The position numbers and the translations under genes were made by a program. The notes under the pieces are model-generated. The model worked only from the letters and a program-made list of their open reading frames with translations. It was not told where the DNA came from and made no database searches. A stretch of DNA of 36,016 nucleotides, taken from assembly GCA_002835545.1 (NCBI GenBank), contig PIZK01000042.1, positions 1 through 36,016 of the forward strand, read 5' to 3'. Of the stretch, positions 33,697 through 36,016 are shown piece by piece. This stretch comes from Alteromonadales bacterium alter-6D02 (lineage in GTDB: Bacteria; Pseudomonadota; Gammaproteobacteria; Enterobacterales; Psychrobiaceae). Within the stretch, counting starts at the first letter, position 1, and the number at the start of each line of letters is the position of its first letter.

Positions 33697-34590
33697 CTAG
33701 CTTTTTCGGTTGGTCAGGAAGATACCTAACGCAATAATGCTCGCTCCTAACAACGTAGTTTCTTCAATCGTGTCACCAAATAGCAGGTAAGCACTGACAG
33801 CTGCTGATACTGGGGTTAAATAAAATACACTTGCAACTTTGCTTACTTCTCCTCGCCTGATCATTAAATAAAGTAAGCTCAGGGCTCCTAATGACACACC
33901 TACAGTCATGTAAACAAGCGCAATGATGAACTCGCTTGTTAAAACAACGTCAAAAACATCAAAAAAAGGTAATAATAGCAGGCAGATGAAAGCAGAAGTC
34001 AGTGATTGAATAGCGCCACCGGAGAATAGCGCCATATTCTGACAAAAACGCTTCTGGTATAAGCTACCAAAGGTCACGCCCAGCAAAGCCAGCACGGACA
34101 TACCGATGGCAACCCAGCTAAAAGGGCCTGTTTCAATTGACTGACTGACGACAACAGCCACGCCTAAAAAACCACAGAACAGCCCTAACCACTGTGATGA
34201 ATTCATTTTTTCATTAATTAACGTTTGTGCAAACAAGGCAACGAGGATTGGTTGCAGTGCGATGATTAAGGCTGAAAGTGCTGGAGTTAAGCCCATATCA
34301 ATTGAGACGAAAACGCCAATCGAGAATAGGCACACGGTCAGGGTTCCTGCTATTGCAATATGTACAGTGTCACGCCAACTCGGACGTTGTTCACCAAACC
34401 AATAGGCGATAAAAAAAAGTAATATGCCCGCTGCAAAAAACCTTAAAGTTAGAAAACTTAACGGCGAAGAATGCGGGAGCCCAAGCTTTGCACCCACAAA
34501 ACCACTGCCATAAAGGAGCACAAAAAAGAACGGCAGTGCAAAGCGGTTGATGTCACTTGTCGACGTTCTAGAGCTTGTATTGGAATTCAT
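33697..34590 (-). CDS. EamA/DMT-family transporter (297 aa)
   Basis: Ten hydrophobic helices form two EamA repeats (FALPFFFVLLYGSGFVGAKL; SWVAIGMSVLALLGVTFGS). MGLTPALSALIIALQPILVALFA and EVSKVASVFYLTPVSAAVSAYL are the paired pore helices. DMT carriers of this type export amino acids, metabolites or drugs. ATG precedes a divergent TetR gene and shares operator sequences with it, so drug- or metabolite-induced expression is plausible. Confidence 0.9.
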   Translation of the reverse strand: MNSNTSSRTSTSDINRFALPFFFVLLYGSGFVGAKLGLPHSSPLSFLTLRFFAAGILLFFIAYWFGEQRPSWRDTVHIAIAGTLTVCLFSIGVFVSIDMGLTPALSALIIALQPILVALFAQTLINEKMNSSQWLGLFCGFLGVAVVVSQSIETGPFSWVAIGMSVLALLGVTFGSLYQKRFCQNMALFSGGAIQSLTSAFICLLLLPFFDVFDVVLTSEFIIALVYMTVGVSLGALSLLYLMIRRGEVSKVASVFYLTPVSAAVSAYLLFGDTIEETTLLGASIIALGIFLTNRKS

Positions 34591-34619
34591 GCTTTATTCT
34601 CCATGAAATAGCAAGTTAT

Positions 34620-34658
34620 GTACTAGGTGGTACAATTAGGTTTTGTACCTTATGGTAC
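34620..34658. promoter_or_regulatory. Two palindromic TetR-type operators between divergent genes
   Basis: GTACTAGGTGGTAC (34620-34633) and GTACCTTATGGTAC (34645-34658) share the GTAC...GTAC form and sit 25 bases apart, centre to centre. They lie 30 bases from the EamA start and 36 from the regulator start, covering where the divergent promoters must be. Binding by the adjacent TetR protein and mutual repression are inferred. Confidence 0.7.
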
Positions 34659-34693
34659 AATCGGACGAAATGCAAATATTCAAGGGTTAAATA

Positions 34694-35287
34694 ATGTCTC
34701 AACCACTTAAAAAAGAGCGTTTACCACGTGGTCAAGGGCGAGAACGTATTTTATCTGCTGCGACAGAACTTTTTTTGAGAAATGGTTTTGAGGCAACGAG
34801 CCCTCAAGCCATTTATGCTGCAAGTGGCGTTGGGCAGGGGAGTTTTTATCATCATTTTTCAAATAAAGATGACTTAGCCAATGCCGTACTGGAGCAAATT
34901 GTTGAAGAAAAGACCACTGAACTAAGCCACATTTCATCAACAATATCCGACCCGAAAAAACGTATTGAGGCATATTTAAAATTGCCACGTCAAGGCACGG
35001 CTGGCTGTAAGTTTGGACGCTTTATGTATGAAACATCAGCGCAAAAGCATGAATTGAATAAGCCTATTCAAGAATTCTTTGATGAACTATTTGTTTTTCT
35101 TAAGCACAATTTCCAAGCAGCTCAAGATCAAAAGCTGATTTCATCAGATTTATCTGCTGAAGATTTGAGTTTCATTTTGATGGAGCAGATCCAAGGAGGC
35201 TATATTATGTCGCGGATTTATCAGAGTGATACTTGCCAAGTACATACTCTACAGCGTTTAGCAAAGCAGTTCGGGTTAACACTTTAA
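34694..35287 (+). CDS. TetR-family transcriptional regulator (197 aa)
   Basis: The N-terminal HTH is at residues about 17-63: GRERILSAATELFLRNGF, then TSPQAIYAASGVGQGSFYHHF, typical TetR. The C-terminal ligand domain of about 130 residues holds one Cys at GCKFG and a late IQGGYIMSR helix. It most likely represses itself and the divergent EamA exporter and is released by the exporter's substrate. No ligand is recognisable. Confidence 0.92.
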   Translation: MSQPLKKERLPRGQGRERILSAATELFLRNGFEATSPQAIYAASGVGQGSFYHHFSNKDDLANAVLEQIVEEKTTELSHISSTISDPKKRIEAYLKLPRQGTAGCKFGRFMYETSAQKHELNKPIQEFFDELFVFLKHNFQAAQDQKLISSDLSAEDLSFILMEQIQGGYIMSRIYQSDTCQVHTLQRLAKQFGLTL

Positions 35288-35646
35288 CAATAACTGTAAC
35301 TAAACTTCCCCACAAGGCGGCTGTTATGAGGAATCGATAAAGCGCTTCACTGGCTGCCTAGCAACATACATTTAACTTCAGAATAAACCTACCGTTCTGT
35401 GTTGATAAATGTCGCATTAAAGAATATCACTTTGATGCGCTTATAGGCTGGGTTAGTGGTCTACTTTAAAGCGATGAAATCATCTACCTTGATGAACCTT
35501 AAAAATACATTTCCTTATGATATAAAAATTGACTGTTAATGCTCATTTAAGGGACTAAATTACCTTGCTAACATGCTGTCGCAGAGTAAAACCGAGCAGA
35601 CTGTCCCACATTGATTCTTATTAGGTGGATTTACCATTCATGCTAA
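35288..35646. other. 359-bp gene-free stretch
   Basis: Short frames are broken on both strands. CATTAAAGAATATCACTTTG and the following bases give a brief protein-like run (IKEYHFDALIGWVSGLL, stop, SDEIIYLDE) that may be decayed coding DNA. I could not match it to any family. No RNA gene or clear terminator is visible. Confidence 0.35.
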
Positions 35647-35847
35647 CTATTTTTCGTCACCATCGTTACTTTTTGACAAGCTATACGCGACTGAACCAGC
35701 AATGAGGCCAAACGTTGAGCCGAAAACAAGCCCTAGACTCACATCCCCAAACAGAGCAGGGCCAAATGTAATTCCTAGACCTGTTCCAAATACCAAACCA
35801 ATCCCGGGGAAACTGATAGGCGGTAATTTGTTGTGCTGCTTACTCAT
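35647..35847 (-). CDS. Small glycine-rich membrane protein (66 aa)
   Basis: After a polar start (MSKQHNKLPPISF), two glycine-zipper helices (GIGLVFGTGLGITFGPALFG; VSLGLVFGSTFGLIAGSVAY) follow, then a short acidic tail. GAAGGG lies about 9 bases before the ATG. Similar small glycine-zipper proteins occur in Firmicutes and marine bacteria without a known role. The ribosome site and regular zipper support a real gene. Confidence 0.65.
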   Translation of the reverse strand: MSKQHNKLPPISFPGIGLVFGTGLGITFGPALFGDVSLGLVFGSTFGLIAGSVAYSLSKSNDGDEK

Positions 35848-36016
35848 AATATAAGCCCTTCTTTGAATTCGAAAAACAACCTGTATTTATAAAAACGAAC
35901 GACGGAATGTAATAATCCATTTATTCAGAGAGTTATCAACCAATAACGGTAACTCTTATGCCTTTAAAGGTAAGCGGTCAATTAACCCCACCTAGCAATG
36001 TTAATGGGCTTTTAGA

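Noticed and set aside
1-36016. CRISPR array, prophage, restriction-modification or secretion gene cluster
   Set aside because: No regularly spaced repeats, phage structural genes, methyltransferase motifs or secretion ATPases are visible in any frame.

Overview
The window looks like chromosome from a marine gammaproteobacterium of the Alteromonadales type (Shewanella, Colwellia, Thalassotalea or Pseudoalteromonas relatives). The reasons are low to middling GC, a bacterial tricorn-like S41 peptidase, a NptA-type Na/Pi symporter, a BCCT carrier, a Spo0M homologue, a CadC-like regulator with a TPR domain, and attC-like sites in the style of marine chromosomal integrons. This placement is by gene content and style only. 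I see no tRNA, rRNA or CRISPR array.

Region 1 (1-4176) is accessory DNA. A 443-aa protein of unknown function ends in a short attC-like hairpin. It is followed by an internally deleted IS91-family element (start of a tyrosine recombinase and end of a Y2 transposase), then by a 100-bp attC-like site. That site leads directly into a 219-aa two-TM protein resembling putative abortive-infection membrane proteins. A second IS91-family end, fused to a mutated IS110/IS1111 transposase start, follows. Both IS91 ends abut CAAG, the target tetranucleotide used by that family. This is best read as a scarred piece of gene-cassette array. No integron integrase lies in the window.

Region 2 (4177-10195) holds stable housekeeping genes: a secreted tricorn-like protease, a STAS/SpoIIAA-like protein, acylphosphatase, and a run of VOC protein, DUF2867 protein and flavodoxin-fold NAD(P)H reductase ending in a hairpin terminator.

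Region 3 (10319-16127) is a periplasmic thiol-redox locus. A membrane-bound CadC-like wHTH-TPR regulator diverges from a stand-alone DsbD/CcdA electron-transfer domain, a TlpA-like thioredoxin and a double-thioredoxin-fold protein whose first domain has no cysteines. A cytochrome b561 gene follows. A 20-bp sequence appears twice in the divergent intergenic region and is the best candidate for the regulator's site.

Region 4 (16195-26860) contains a 34-aa membrane peptide overlapping a degenerate zincin-like protein, an RND/MMPL exporter, a Na/Pi symporter behind a Pho-box-like array, Spo0M, a B12-binding radical SAM protein, several small membrane proteins, a DUF3817 protein and an L,D-transpeptidase.

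Region 5 (27057-35847) contains an outer-membrane porin-like gene followed by a BCCT carrier in one operon, and an MBL-fold lipoprotein. It also holds a Zn/Cd/Pb-type MerR regulator divergent from a histidine-rich TonB receptor (19-bp-spacer promoter), a TetR regulator divergent from an EamA exporter with two palindromic operators between them, and a small glycine-rich membrane protein. The strongest leads for something undescribed are the damaged cassette region, the cysteine-free double thioredoxin protein, and the 34-aa/zincin-like pair.
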